From Paenibacillaceae bacterium GAS479 (GTDB taxonomy: Bacteria > Bacillota > Bacilli > Paenibacillales > Paenibacillaceae), in NCBI GenBank assembly GCA_900105225.1, contig LT629764.1, forward strand, positions 4,546,501 through 4,610,500: a stretch of 64,000 nucleotides of DNA. The letters are read 5' to 3'. A model generated the notes under the pieces. That model was given only the letters and a program-made list of their open reading frames with translations. It was not told the DNA's origin and ran no database searches. Positions 14,955 through 23,983 of this stretch are shown here, piece after piece. Position 1 is the first letter of the stretch; each line of letters begins with the position of its first letter. A program made the translations under genes and the position numbers.

Positions 14955-15016
14955 TGGATTGGAATAGTTTGATTTAAAAAGGTTAGCGTTTTCACTCATA
15001 GCCGAGGAGGAATTCG

Positions 15017-16510
15017 ATGAGTTCGCCCAAGAGTCAAGAACAGCCCAATGTTTTACTGATTACAGTAGATCAGATGCGTTTTGACTGCCTCAGCATTGCT
15101 GGCCACCCTGTGGTCGAAACACCTAATTTGGACGAGCTTGCCCGGTCCGGCGTGCGGTTCAGCAATGCCTATACGGCTACCCCGAGTTGTGTGCCTGCAA
15201 GGGCGGCTATCTTTACGGGGCAATCGCAGCGAACGCATGGCCGTGTTGGGTACCAGGACTGCGTACCATGGAATTACAAAGAAACGCTGCCGGGAGAACT
15301 GGCTAAGGCCGGTTATCACACACAATGCATCGGTAAAATGCATGTGTACCCCGCGCGCAACTTAATGGGGTTTCATAATGTGATGCTTCATGACGGTTAC
15401 TTGCATCATAACCGCAATCACCACGAGATCCCGATGCGGGAGCATTACGATCAAGTTGATGATTATTTACAGTGGCTGCGCGAGAGAGTGCCTGGTGCAG
15501 ATATGCTCGATCTCGGTCTTGATTGCAACGCATCGACAGTCGCTCGCCCATGGCATTTGGCGGAACAGTATCACCCGACGAATTGGGTCGTGACACAGTC
15601 AATCGATTTTCTGCGGCGCCGGGACCCTGGTAAGCCGTTCTTTCTTTGGATGTCTTTCGTTCGGCCGCATCCACCATTTGACCCACCTCAGTCTTATATG
15701 GATCTGTATGATGAAGCCGATATTCCAGATCCGTTCGTTGGAGATTGGGCGGAAACGAGTGATCCAGATCAGGCCGGGTTATCGCCGACAACGGGGCGGG
15801 GGCTAGTACCAAAACGCCGTTTGCGCAAAGCGATCGCTGCTTATTATGCTTTGATTACGCATCTTGATCACCAGATCGGCCGTTTCCTGCAGGTTTTGAA
15901 TGAATACGGAGAACAGAACAATACGGTCATTATGTTCACTTCCGATCATGGTGAACTGCTTGGGGATCACAATTTATTTCGAAAATCCCTTCCATATGAG
16001 GGAAGCGCCCATGTGCCGTTTATCGTAAACGATCCGGGAAATCGACTCGGTCTGAAACGTGGCATGGTTGCTGACCAAGTCGTGGAGCTGCGGGATATTA
16101 TGCCGTCGGTGCTCCAGGCAGCTGGCGTCCCTGTTCCAAAGGCGGTGGAAGGAGATAGCATTTGGAAACTCGCATCCCTCCAAAATGAAAACGGCGGAGC
16201 ACCTCCGGCCTGGCGCAGCCATCTTCATGGCGAGCATACATACGGCATGTTGTCCACCCATTGGGTGACGGACGGTATGGAGAAATTCATTTGGTTTTCC
16301 CAAACGGGGGAAGAGCAATTTTTTGATCTAATGCATGATCCACAGGAGCTGCATAATGCAATCGCTGATGAGGATCGTCAGGAGCGCATCCTTTACTGGC
16401 GTTCGCTTCTCATTCAGGAGCTGGCGGGTCGTGAGGAAGGTTATACGGACGGAGTGCAGCTAATCGCTGGTAGGGAGCAGACTGCGGTACTGTCCCATAT
16501 CCGGATTTAG
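15017..16510 (+). CDS. type I sulfatase
   Basis: A 497-residue alkaline-phosphatase-fold sulfatase without signal peptide, hence cytoplasmic. The N-terminus NVLLITVDQMRFD carries metal-binding Asp. The formylglycine site is Cys58 in PSCVPARAAIFTGQ, an exact CxPxR plus the AxxTG tail. Downstream, TSDHGELLGDHNLFRK supplies Asp/His metal ligands, and FVRPHPPFDPP is also typical. Activation requires the FGE encoded divergently at 11309. A cytoplasmic location implies that sulfated sugars are imported first, probably after depolymerisation. AGGAGG before the ATG is a strong ribosome site. The substrate (sulfated monosaccharide, choline sulfate or other) cannot be told from the sequence. Confidence 0.94.
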   Translation: MSSPKSQEQPNVLLITVDQMRFDCLSIAGHPVVETPNLDELARSGVRFSNAYTATPSCVPARAAIFTGQSQRTHGRVGYQDCVPWNYKETLPGELAKAGYHTQCIGKMHVYPARNLMGFHNVMLHDGYLHHNRNHHEIPMREHYDQVDDYLQWLRERVPGADMLDLGLDCNASTVARPWHLAEQYHPTNWVVTQSIDFLRRRDPGKPFFLWMSFVRPHPPFDPPQSYMDLYDEADIPDPFVGDWAETSDPDQAGLSPTTGRGLVPKRRLRKAIAAYYALITHLDHQIGRFLQVLNEYGEQNNTVIMFTSDHGELLGDHNLFRKSLPYEGSAHVPFIVNDPGNRLGLKRGMVADQVVELRDIMPSVLQAAGVPVPKAVEGDSIWKLASLQNENGGAPPAWRSHLHGEHTYGMLSTHWVTDGMEKFIWFSQTGEEQFFDLMHDPQELHNAIADEDRQERILYWRSLLIQELAGREEGYTDGVQLIAGREQTAVLSHIRI

Positions 16511-16533
16511 TAGAACTCAGAGGAACGAATGGA

Positions 16534-16588
16534 AAACAAAAAAGCAAAAAAGCAAAAAGCAAAAAAGCAAAAAGCAAAAAGCAAAAAA
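16534..16588. repeat. GCAAAAA(A) microsatellite
   Basis: Seven runs of five or six A separated by GC, just after the sulfatase stop and before the terminator. Likely to vary in copy number by slippage. Confidence 0.85.
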
Positions 16589-16630
16589 GGTACAGCACCC
16601 TCGGTTTTCCGCGGGACTGTACCTTTTTTT
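16585..16630. terminator. bidirectional terminator between sulfatase and speA
   Basis: AAAGGTACAG ... CTGTACCTTTTTTT. T-runs are present on both strands, suiting the two convergent genes. Confidence 0.8.
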
Positions 16631-16651
16631 CATATTGAGCGAAACCATTAG

Positions 16652-18130
16652 TTAGAAAATAGCGGATTCCTCTACAATCACTTTCACAAACTGGATGCTG
16701 CGATCCTCCGGTCCTTTGACTGGAAGGCCGACCTCCACATGATCAACGATGTAGTCGATGTTAGATTGCGAGATAACTTCGCCCGGTAGCAGGATCGGGA
16801 TGCCAGGCGGGTAAACATAGATGAACTCCGCAATGATCCGTCCAGCGGATTCTTTGAACGGAAGCACTTCCGTCTCGCCGTAGAACGCCTCGCGCGGTGT
16901 GAGCGACAGCTGAGGGATCTCGGGAATTTTCACGATAAGCTCTTGAACTTCTTCGACCTGCGGATAGTGATCGACCATCGCACGAAGCGCGATGAGCAAT
17001 TGGCTAACGCTATCTTCCGTATCTCCTGGGGTAATAAGGCAAAGGATATTGTACATATCCGACAGCTCAACCTCAAGGTTGAAGTTGTCGCGCAGCCAAT
17101 TCTCCGCCTCGTAACCGGTAATGCCAAGATGGCGTACATGGATCGTCAGCTTGGTCGGATCATAGTCAAAGGTCGCCTCGCCGCCGAGAATTTCCTTGCC
17201 GAAGCAGTACAAGCCTGGAATCGCGTTGATGACCTCGCGAGCATGTTGAGCTAGTCCGATCGTCTTCTCTGCGATCGCGTGTCCGTTGACTGCCAAGTTG
17301 CGGCGGGAAGTGTCAAGCGAAGCTAGCAGGATATAAGAGGTCGACGTTGTGGTCAGCATGCTGATGATCGTTTTTACGCGATGCGGGTTGACACGTCCGG
17401 CTTTCAGGTTGAGTACCGAACTCTGTGTCAAGGATCCGCCCAGCTTATGCACACTTGTCGCTGCCAAGTCGGCGCCTGCCTGCATGGCGCTCATCGGCAG
17501 TTCGTCATTAAAGTGGATCAGTACGCCATGCGCTTCGTCAACGAGAACTGGAATGTCGTAGCTGTGAACCAGGTCAACGATTTCCTTCAAGTTGGCGCAA
17601 ATACCGAAGTAGGTCGGGTTGATCACTAAGACGGCCTTGGCGTCGGGATGGCGTTCTAGAGCACGCCTTACGGAGCGTGTCGTGATACCGTGGTCGATGC
17701 CCAGATTGGAGTCGCGGGCTGGCGAAATGAACACCGGACGCGCGCCTGCGAATATAATCGCGGACATGATCGACTTATGAACATTGCGTGGCACGATGAT
17801 TTTGTCGCCTGGCGCGCAGACCGACATTATCATCGTCATGATGGCGCCGCTTGTACCTTGTACGGAAAAAAAGGTATAATCGGCTCCAAATGCATCGGCA
17901 GCCAATTTTTGGGATTCTTCGATGACGCCTGTAGGCTGATGGAGATCATCCAGCGGAGCTATATTGATCAAATCGATCGACAATGCATTGTCGCCGATAA
18001 AGTTCCGGAATTCGCTATCCGTGCCTACACCTTTCTTATGCCCGGGAATATGGAACTGCAGCGGGTTGTTCTCCGCATGGCGGCGGAGCGCGCTGAAGAG
18101 AGGGGTAAGATTATGGTCCACCGTATTCAT
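16652..18130 (-). CDS. speA: PLP-dependent arginine/lysine/ornithine decarboxylase
   Basis: 492 residues, matching Bacillus SpeA (about 490 aa), the biosynthetic arginine decarboxylase of the fold-type I Orn/Lys/Arg family. It converts arginine to agmatine for polyamine synthesis. Landmarks: HIPGHKKG (residues 27-34), QGTSGAIMTM (91-100), DEAHG (198-202), and the PLP-binding SVHKLGGSLTQ with Lys229. The small C-terminal domain is present (PPGIPILLPGE). A related lysine decarboxylase activity cannot be excluded. The gene faces the sulfatase and is divergent from the MFS gene. The start lies near a weak ribosome site. Confidence 0.9.
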   Translation of the reverse strand: MNTVDHNLTPLFSALRRHAENNPLQFHIPGHKKGVGTDSEFRNFIGDNALSIDLINIAPLDDLHQPTGVIEESQKLAADAFGADYTFFSVQGTSGAIMTMIMSVCAPGDKIIVPRNVHKSIMSAIIFAGARPVFISPARDSNLGIDHGITTRSVRRALERHPDAKAVLVINPTYFGICANLKEIVDLVHSYDIPVLVDEAHGVLIHFNDELPMSAMQAGADLAATSVHKLGGSLTQSSVLNLKAGRVNPHRVKTIISMLTTTSTSYILLASLDTSRRNLAVNGHAIAEKTIGLAQHAREVINAIPGLYCFGKEILGGEATFDYDPTKLTIHVRHLGITGYEAENWLRDNFNLEVELSDMYNILCLITPGDTEDSVSQLLIALRAMVDHYPQVEEVQELIVKIPEIPQLSLTPREAFYGETEVLPFKESAGRIIAEFIYVYPPGIPILLPGEVISQSNIDYIVDHVEVGLPVKGPEDRSIQFVKVIVEESAIF

Positions 18131-18243
18131 CCACAGCCTTTCAATTTCAGGTATTCAAACAAGGTTGAGTATAGCATGTACGGGGGGGATTGCAAGCTTG
18201 CAATCCCGCTCCGCCGCATACGGAGAAAGGGGTTTGTTTTCGC

Positions 18244-19494
18244 TTGAAGCTCAGCATGCCGAAGAACAGCAAAAAGATTTTGAGCTCTCCTTTTGTCATC
18301 AAGCTATTGGTCATTATGTTCGGTGTTGAATTTGTAAAAGGCGCTATGCTCGTTTCCGTGTTGCCAGTGTATATGCGTGATGAGCTCGGCTTGACGGCTT
18401 ATGCCGTCGGTTGGGCTCTTGCCAGCCAGTATATCGGGGATAATGCCTTCCGCAGCCCGCTCGGCTGGATTATCGACCGGATCGGTTACCGCACGGTCAT
18501 GCTGCTCGGTGTGCTTTTCACAAGCCTGTCGGTGTTGATCATCGCGTTTACGGACCAGACCGGCTGGATTATCACAGCATGCGTGTTGCTCGGCATCGGC
18601 ACCTCGCCGCTCTGGCCCTGCGTCATTACCGGCGCGACGGCTGTTTCTGGCAATGAAGCGGGCGGCAGCATCATGAGCGTTATCTACATGAGCTGGCTCG
18701 TCGGTGTCGGAATGGGACCGATTGTGATCAACTTTTTCATCATCAGTCGTTATGAACCGGCGTTCTGGCTGATGGGGGTGATCATGGTGGCGATTGTCGC
18801 CGTGACGTTTACGCTTCCAGGGCGCAAGGCTTCCCGCGAACTCGAAGGCAGGGAAGCGGAGGAAGCGCCGCAAGCTGAGCGAGGACCGCTGCTCACGAGA
18901 GCTCGGCTCTATTTTCAAAAGGTTGGACAATCCCTCCATGCAAGCCGTCTGTTATATCCGGCGATGTTCATCCAGAACTTCGCGCTCGGTCTGTTGACGC
19001 CAGTCCTTACACAATACGCGAGAACGGTGCTGAATCTGTCGCCGCAGCAGTATAGCTATTTCCTGCTCGCCGGCGGCGCCATCACTGTACTCGGTCTCAT
19101 TCCGATCGGCCGAGGCGTGGACCGTTACGGCACTCGCTGGTTCCTGCATGCGGGCTTCCTGCTTGCTGCAATCTCCTTGCCGCTGCTTGGCTATATGCGC
19201 AGTCTGCCGCTCGTGTTTATCGTCGTCGCTTTTGTCGGCTTAGGTTATGCTTGTATCATTCCAGCCTGGAATGCGCTCATCGCCAAAGCAATTCCGAAGG
19301 AAGAACGCGGCGCGGTATGGGGTTTCTTCCTGACGATCGAGGGGCTTGGCATGGTTATCGGTTCGATTATGTCCGGTCGGCTGTGGGACAGCTTCGGTTC
19401 GCATGTGCCTTTCTTGATCAGCGGAGCTTCTCTGCTTGTGCTGTTTGTGCTTCATCTGTTTATTATTCGTCGTGGACGAATTTCCCTGGCTTAG
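18244..19494 (+). CDS. MFS transporter
   Basis: About 416 residues with 12 membrane helices. The MFS loop motif between helices 2 and 3 is recognisable (GWIIDRIGYRTVMLLG), as is the equivalent in the second half (GRGVDRYGTRWFLHAG). A central charged loop (REAEEAPQAERG) separates the halves. The substrate is unknown; the pattern fits drug or metabolite efflux. AAAGGGG lies 11 bases before a TTG at 18244; an ATG four codons later is possible. A strong terminator follows. It is divergent from speA, with about 113 bases between. Confidence 0.85.
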   Translation: MKLSMPKNSKKILSSPFVIKLLVIMFGVEFVKGAMLVSVLPVYMRDELGLTAYAVGWALASQYIGDNAFRSPLGWIIDRIGYRTVMLLGVLFTSLSVLIIAFTDQTGWIITACVLLGIGTSPLWPCVITGATAVSGNEAGGSIMSVIYMSWLVGVGMGPIVINFFIISRYEPAFWLMGVIMVAIVAVTFTLPGRKASRELEGREAEEAPQAERGPLLTRARLYFQKVGQSLHASRLLYPAMFIQNFALGLLTPVLTQYARTVLNLSPQQYSYFLLAGGAITVLGLIPIGRGVDRYGTRWFLHAGFLLAAISLPLLGYMRSLPLVFIVVAFVGLGYACIIPAWNALIAKAIPKEERGAVWGFFLTIEGLGMVIGSIMSGRLWDSFGSHVPFLISGASLLVLFVLHLFIIRRGRISLA

Positions 19495-19501
19495 TACTCA
19501 T

Positions 19502-19557
19502 AAAAAAATCCCCGCTTTCCTCTCTGCTGCAACAGCAGAGAAAAGCGGGGATTTTTT
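19502..19557. terminator. strong bidirectional terminator
   Basis: AAAATCCCCGCTTTCCTCTCTGCTG paired with CAGCAGAGAAAAGCGGGGATTTTTT. It separates the convergent MFS and yktB-like genes. Confidence 0.9.
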
Positions 19558-19572
19558 ACGTTGTGGACGGTT

Positions 19573-20265
19573 TTAGCGAGCTGCCAGCTGGTACAGCGGC
19601 ATCAGTGTCTGGAAAACGGATTCGACTTTTGCGACAAAGGCTTCGCCGTCCAGCAGCAGCGGATCATTGCGATCCAGGTGGATACCGCATAACAGTTCGG
19701 CTGCTTTCACCGTGCGCAGTCGCTCGAATAACGTGACCAGCTCATCGCGGCTCATCTCGTCATGAGGGACAGCCCCTGGCTGCATATGGTCGCCTGACCA
19801 CATATAGCCGGCGCCTTGCGGTACGAGCGAGCGGATCTCGTCGAGCTTGTCCAGTGCGCGAGCCGCGAACTCAGCTTTGCCGTCTGCTTCATAGATGACA
19901 GCGAATTGAATGAACGCATGAGTGCCCCACATTCCGATTTGAAAATGCGGATGGGCTTTATAACCGCGTTTGTTCGGGGAGAAGGCTACCCAAGTGTCCT
20001 TTGGCGGATTCACCGTGCGGCGGGCATGTTTGGCGACATGCGGATAAAATTCGGTGCCCGACAGTATAGTTAGCTCTGGCGACAGCCTGTTGCCTAACTG
20101 CTCAAGTTTGGGCCTGATGCCGGCGATAAGAGCTTCCATACGCGCCTCAAGGCCGGGAATGGCGAAGACGTCGAAGTCGGAAGAGTTAAAACCGGGAAAA
20201 GAGCCCGGGTTCGGTTGTTTGTTCAAGGTGGAGACTTTATCTTCGGCTATTGCGTTTTTTGTCAT
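19573..20265 (-). CDS. DUF1054 (YktB/UPF0637) family protein
   Basis: 230 residues, the normal length for the family. Recognisable stretches: FPGFNSSDFDVFAIPGLEAR, FYPHVAKHARRTVNPPKDTW, FSPNKRGYKAHPHFQIGMWG, THAFIQFAVIYE. Structures exist for the Bacillus homologue, but the biochemical function remains unknown. A longer Lys/Asn-rich N-tail precedes the conserved part. The start ATG is preceded by AAAGGATA. Monocistronic, facing the MFS gene. Confidence 0.88.
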   Translation of the reverse strand: MTKNAIAEDKVSTLNKQPNPGSFPGFNSSDFDVFAIPGLEARMEALIAGIRPKLEQLGNRLSPELTILSGTEFYPHVAKHARRTVNPPKDTWVAFSPNKRGYKAHPHFQIGMWGTHAFIQFAVIYEADGKAEFAARALDKLDEIRSLVPQGAGYMWSGDHMQPGAVPHDEMSRDELVTLFERLRTVKAAELLCGIHLDRNDPLLLDGEAFVAKVESVFQTLMPLYQLAAR

Positions 20266-20589
20266 ATGGGGGTATCCTTTCCGGCTAGAAATTTAACCTC
20301 CTATAAGCGATGTGGAGGTCATGAGGAGCAAAACTTGTCCATATAGTATAACACAGGAGGGAAAAGGACTGGACAAACTGAGCCGGACAAGGGCGATAAA
20401 GCTGGGCTGAGTGGACTAGCAGAAGAATGTCCATTTGGAAACGCTATCATTCCAGTGAGGCATCTGCCCTTTTCTTCAAAATTAGTCAATAAACCAAGTT
20501 GCCATCACATAAGATGGAGTATAAACTACAGGTAAGAACAAATTATCAGAACATTTAGTCAACAATAATGAAGCAGGGGAGGGATTGCC
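20266..20589. other. intergenic stretch between divergent genes
   Basis: About 320 bases between the leftward yktB-like gene and the rightward gene at 20590. It should hold both promoters, but no clear -35/-10 pair, riboswitch or repeat was found. Confidence 0.4.
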
Positions 20590-21186
20590 GTGAACAAGAG
20601 CTACGAAGTGGAATATTGCAATTTGGAGCTGCGATTTGACCGCCGGCAAATCCAGAATCTCATCCGCGATTTGATCCATGAAGGTTATTCCCTCTATTGG
20701 AGCGAGACGGAAGCGCAGTTCCTTATTTCTATCCGAACAGGCAGGAAGCTGGTGAAGCTCCGATTCCAAAAAATGAAAAACCGCTACAAGATTGTTGGCG
20801 ATTATATCATTAAAGACGAGAAGCTGTCCGAGCTGATTGAGAAGCTGATTGGTGATACACGGGGCCATGCGGTCGTAAAACGGATGAAGGACCGTCAGAT
20901 CGTCATTGAAAATATTATGTTTGGCGAAATCATCAGACTCGTGGAGGTGTCGGGGATGGAGCACCGCATAATTTATCAAAAGAAGCCGGTCGTCACCCTG
21001 GAAGAGATTACGAAGGCATTTCAATCGACTCGCGCAGAAGAGCGTGCCGCCGTCCTCCGTTACGAGCTAGATTATGAACTATGTGTTCTTCATGACGCCA
21101 TTCAAGCAAGCGATAATAAAGCTGCGGATGAGAGCCGCGAACGCCTTATGGTTATGCGGGGGGAAATGCTTCAGTTAGAGCTGTAG
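20590..21186 (+). CDS. hypothetical protein, 198 aa
   Basis: Not recognised. A soluble, charged, mostly helical protein: EVEYCNLELRFDRRQIQNLI, RDLIHEGYSLYWSETEAQ, a middle YKIVGDYIIKDEKLSELIEK, and a C-terminal helical hairpin (EERAAVLRYELDYELCVLHD). The C-terminal 60 residues could form a coiled coil. The GTG start has GGGAGGG upstream at suitable spacing. The last codons and stop are duplicated 51 bases downstream (see repeat). A terminator at 21374 closes the unit. It probably has homologues only in close relatives. Confidence 0.75.
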   Translation: MNKSYEVEYCNLELRFDRRQIQNLIRDLIHEGYSLYWSETEAQFLISIRTGRKLVKLRFQKMKNRYKIVGDYIIKDEKLSELIEKLIGDTRGHAVVKRMKDRQIVIENIMFGEIIRLVEVSGMEHRIIYQKKPVVTLEEITKAFQSTRAEERAAVLRYELDYELCVLHDAIQASDNKAADESRERLMVMRGEMLQLEL

Positions 21187-21261
21187 CCTTACATGCCCGA
21201 GAATGTCGGGCCAAGGCTACGCGTACAAGAGCTGTAGCCCCACATGACCGAGATTGTCGGG
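21177..21261 (+). repeat. direct repeat covering a gene's stop codon
   Basis: AGAGCTGTAGCC-ACATG-CCGAGA-TGTCGGG occurs at 21177-21210 and again at 21228-21261, differing at only a few bases. The first copy includes the final Leu-Glu-Leu-stop of the preceding gene. Each copy also forms a CCCGA..TCGGG mini-hairpin. Confidence 0.8.
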
Positions 21262-21373
21262 ATGAAAAGAGGATGCCTGTAGCGCCTATTTTCTGGACTT
21301 ATGCCTATTCTATTCAGCCTTTCGATTCTTTGTGAAAGTATGCCACAAGCTCTTCATATCGTTTTGCACACTT

Positions 21374-21413
21374 CAAGACTTGTCCCAGCTTACCTGGGGC
21401 GGGTCTTGTTTTA
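21374..21413 (+). terminator. terminator
   Basis: CAAGAC..CCCAG / CTGGG..GTCTTG followed by TTTTAT. Between 21262 and this hairpin no gene was seen. Confidence 0.65.
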
Positions 21414-21548
21414 TGTTGAACAAAGAGCGATCGGAAGAAGGGTTGGTTGCGCAGCGAGTTTCGCTGTTAAATGTTTAAGTTCAACTTACATAGTCAAGCC
21501 TGCCAAGATTTGGGGAGCACTGATATACTGATGCTGGAGGTGCGGGAG

Positions 21549-21965
21549 ATGGAGACGGTTTATAGAGGTTATTTAATGAGCGATGACAAATCGAGAATTA
21601 ACCTGGATGCATTAAGTGAGTTTTTAGGCAAAAGCTACTGGGCGTCCCACAGATCTCTGGATACGATCAAACGCACCATAGAGAGCTCGCTCTGCTACGG
21701 CGTATATGACGGAGAGCGTCTGATTGGCTTTGCAAGAGTAATTACGGACGGGGTTACCTTTTACTACTTATGCGATGTCTATGTAGATGAAGAGTACCGA
21801 GGCGAGGGCATCGGCAAAAAACTGGTTGAATGGATTGTGCAAGCTCCCCATTTTCAAACCATGTCAGGGATGCTGAGGACTAGAGACGCGCATGGATTGT
21901 ACGAGCAATTTGGGTTCACAACGGATGCAGACAATACGATGAGAAGAGCGGCGCAAATCCTATAA
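21549..21965 (+). CDS. GNAT family N-acetyltransferase
   Basis: 138 residues, a minimal GNAT fold. The acetyl-CoA loop is EYRGEGIGKKLVEWI, preceded by YYLCDVYVDEE (strand 4), with a C-terminal AHGLYEQFGFTTDADNTMRR typical of the small-molecule acetyltransferases. The substrate is unknown. GGAGG lies 8 bases before the ATG at 21549; the longer upstream frame lacks a ribosome site. Its neighbours are unrelated and it is probably transcribed alone. Confidence 0.88.
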   Translation: METVYRGYLMSDDKSRINLDALSEFLGKSYWASHRSLDTIKRTIESSLCYGVYDGERLIGFARVITDGVTFYYLCDVYVDEEYRGEGIGKKLVEWIVQAPHFQTMSGMLRTRDAHGLYEQFGFTTDADNTMRRAAQIL

Positions 21966-22057
21966 GTTACGCCAAGTGGGGAATAGGACTCCTTCGCGTT
22001 CATGCAATATTCATGTACCTGACGTTCCGCAGCAGGAATCGTTCATGGTACAATTAT

Positions 22058-22085
22058 TTGCATATCCGGTCAAAATGGGTACACT
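22058..22085 (+). promoter_or_regulatory. probable promoter of gndA
   Basis: TTGCAT, 16 bases, TACACT, ending 46 bases before the gndA start codon. Confidence 0.4.
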
Positions 22086-22131
22086 AGGAACAGTATGCAT
22101 CGGTATAAACTTAGTAAAGGGATGGTAATTT

Positions 22132-23553
22132 ATGTCGAAACAACAAATCGGCGTTGTTGGTCTGGCCGTTATGGGCAAAAACCTCGCGCTTAACATTGAA
22201 AGCAAAGGTTTCACCGTATCGGTGTACAACCGCTCACGCGAAAAAACAGACGAGATCCTCGCGGAATCGCCTGGTAAAAACCTGTTCCCGGCCTACACGA
22301 TCGAAGAATTCGTCGCTTCCCTGGAAGTGCCGCGCAAAATTCTGATCATGGTCAAAGCTGGCGGTCCTACGGACGCAGTCATCAATGAACTGGTACCACA
22401 TCTGGAGCAGGGCGACATCATCATCGACGGCGGCAACGCCTACTTCCCTGATACCGAGCGCCGCAGCAAAGATCTCGAAGCCAAAGGCTTCCGCTTTGTT
22501 GGAGCAGGCGTATCCGGCGGCGAGGAAGGCGCGCTGAAAGGCCCGGCTATTATGCCTGGCGGTCCAGAATCCGCTTATAAACTTGTTGAGCCGATCCTGA
22601 CGGGCATCTCTGCTAAAGTAAACGGCGACCCTTGCTGCACGTACATCGGTCCTGGCGGCGCTGGGCACTACGTCAAGATGGTCCATAACGGTATCGAGTA
22701 TGGCGACATGCAGCTGATTACAGAAGCTTACCACCTGCTGAGCTCCGTGCTTGGTCTGTCCACAGACGAGCTGCACGAGATCTTCACCGAGTGGAACAAG
22801 GGCGAGCTGGACAGCTACCTGATCGAGATCACGGCTGACATCTTCTCCAAAAAAGACCCGGAAACCGGCAAAGCAATGGTCGACGTTATCCTCGACTCCG
22901 CAGGCCAAAAGGGTACCGGCAAATGGACGAGCCAAAGCGCGCTTGATCTCGGCGTACCGCTGTCCATCATTACTCAATCCGTCTTCTCGCGCTTCCTGTC
23001 CGCGATGAAGGAAGAGCGCGTTCACGCCAGCAAAGTACTGAGCGGTCCTAAACCTGCTCCTTACACCGGCGACAAAGCCGCTTTCGTTGAAGCGGTGCGC
23101 AAAGCGCTGTTCGCGAGCAAAATTTGCTCCTATGCACAAGGTTTCGCTCAAATGCGTGCGGCATCTGACGAGTACGACTGGAACCTGCGCTACGGCGATA
23201 TCGCCATGATCTTCCGCGGCGGTTGCATTATCCGTGCTGGCTTCCTGCAAAACATCAAGGATGCTTACGATCGTGACTCCGAGCTGAAAAACCTGCTGCT
23301 GGACGATTACTTCAAAAATGTGGTTGAGTCCTACCAAGGCGCATGGCGTGAAGTTGTTACGGCTGCCGTAGCAAGCGGTATTCCGGTTCCAGGCTTCTCC
23401 AGCGCGCTGGCTTACTTCGACAGCTACCGTACGGAGCGTCTTCCAGCCAACCTGCTGCAGGCGCAACGCGACTACTTCGGCGCGCATACGTTCGAGCGTA
23501 CCGATAAAGAAGGCGTCTTCCACTTTGAGTGGATGGATTCCAGCAAAAATTAA
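22132..23553 (+). CDS. gndA: 6-phosphogluconate dehydrogenase, decarboxylating
   Basis: 473 residues, the full length of the long NADP-type enzyme. It oxidises 6-phosphogluconate to ribulose 5-phosphate and CO2 in the oxidative pentose phosphate pathway. The Rossmann motif is [14 protein letters not shown] (7-20), followed by NRSREKTDE (NADP-type, basic residue after the second strand). The catalytic region includes [38 protein letters not shown] (Lys and His/Asn of the active site) and the C-terminal [10 protein letters not shown] tail. Codon use is more biased than in the neighbours, as for a highly expressed gene. Monocistronic; it meets the leftward hypothetical gene with a 4-base overlap. 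Confidence 0.97.
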   Translation: MSKQQIGVVGLAVMGKNLALNIESKGFTVSVYNRSREKTDEILAESPGKNLFPAYTIEEFVASLEVPRKILIMVKAGGPTDAVINELVPHLEQGDIIIDGGNAYFPDTERRSKDLEAKGFRFVGAGVSGGEEGALKGPAIMPGGPESAYKLVEPILTGISAKVNGDPCCTYIGPGGAGHYVKMVHNGIEYGDMQLITEAYHLLSSVLGLSTDELHEIFTEWNKGELDSYLIEITADIFSKKDPETGKAMVDVILDSAGQKGTGKWTSQSALDLGVPLSIITQSVFSRFLSAMKEERVHASKVLSGPKPAPYTGDKAAFVEAVRKALFASKICSYAQGFAQMRAASDEYDWNLRYGDIAMIFRGGCIIRAGFLQNIKDAYDRDSELKNLLLDDYFKNVVESYQGAWREVVTAAVASGIPVPGFSSALAYFDSYRTERLPANLLQAQRDYFGAHTFERTDKEGVFHFEWMDSSKN

Positions 23554-23846
23554 TCCGGGATAAGCCCATGGAGTGCCTCACGCAGCATTTTGCGTAGGCG
23601 CTCCGCTTCCATCGGGCCGCTTCGTTGCGACAGGAGTAGGCTCATGGCCGCTTCAGCAAAGCTCTGGTAGTTTTTCATCAAACGTGGCTGCGGCAGCCCC
23701 TGCATGGCAGGGTCTCCGTCAGCCACTTTTTTTCGGATATAATCGAGCGCCCAAACGGCGTCTTCCCGGCATAACCCGACATTGGAATCGAGGATTCGCC
23801 GCAGCCGCTTATCGGCTGGAGATCCGGCGTAGCTGCTCTTGTCCAC
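23550..23846 (-). CDS. hypothetical protein, 98 aa
   Basis: Not recognised. A helical, soluble protein ([59 protein letters not shown]) with regularly spaced Leu and Arg. Its 3' end overlaps the gndA stop codon by 4 bases tail to tail. GGAGG lies before the start. The organised helical pattern and clean ribosome site support a real gene; similar short frames beside metabolic genes are common in Paenibacillus. Confidence 0.65.
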   Translation of the reverse strand: MDKSSYAGSPADKRLRRILDSNVGLCREDAVWALDYIRKKVADGDPAMQGLPQPRLMKNYQSFAEAAMSLLLSQRSGPMEAERLRKMLREALHGLIPD

Positions 23847-23983
23847 GGCTGCAGCCTCCTTTCACTGGGATTGATTCGTCTATACTATCCTTATGGAATA
23901 ATGAGATTTTTATACCCTCTGTCTAGCAAAAAATGATATGATAACCGAAAGTAAAACGATTAAAAGGGTGTGACGAAGGGACC

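Noticed and set aside
14780-14995. Leftward open frame between chrA and the sulfatase gene
   Set aside because: AT-rich, low-complexity (Phe/Lys/Ile) frame lying across the promoter region; no homology pattern.
22234-23523. Long leftward open frame (429 codons) opposite gndA
   Set aside because: It is the antisense of a strongly codon-biased gene; long antisense frames are expected there, and the translation matches no protein type and lacks a ribosome site.
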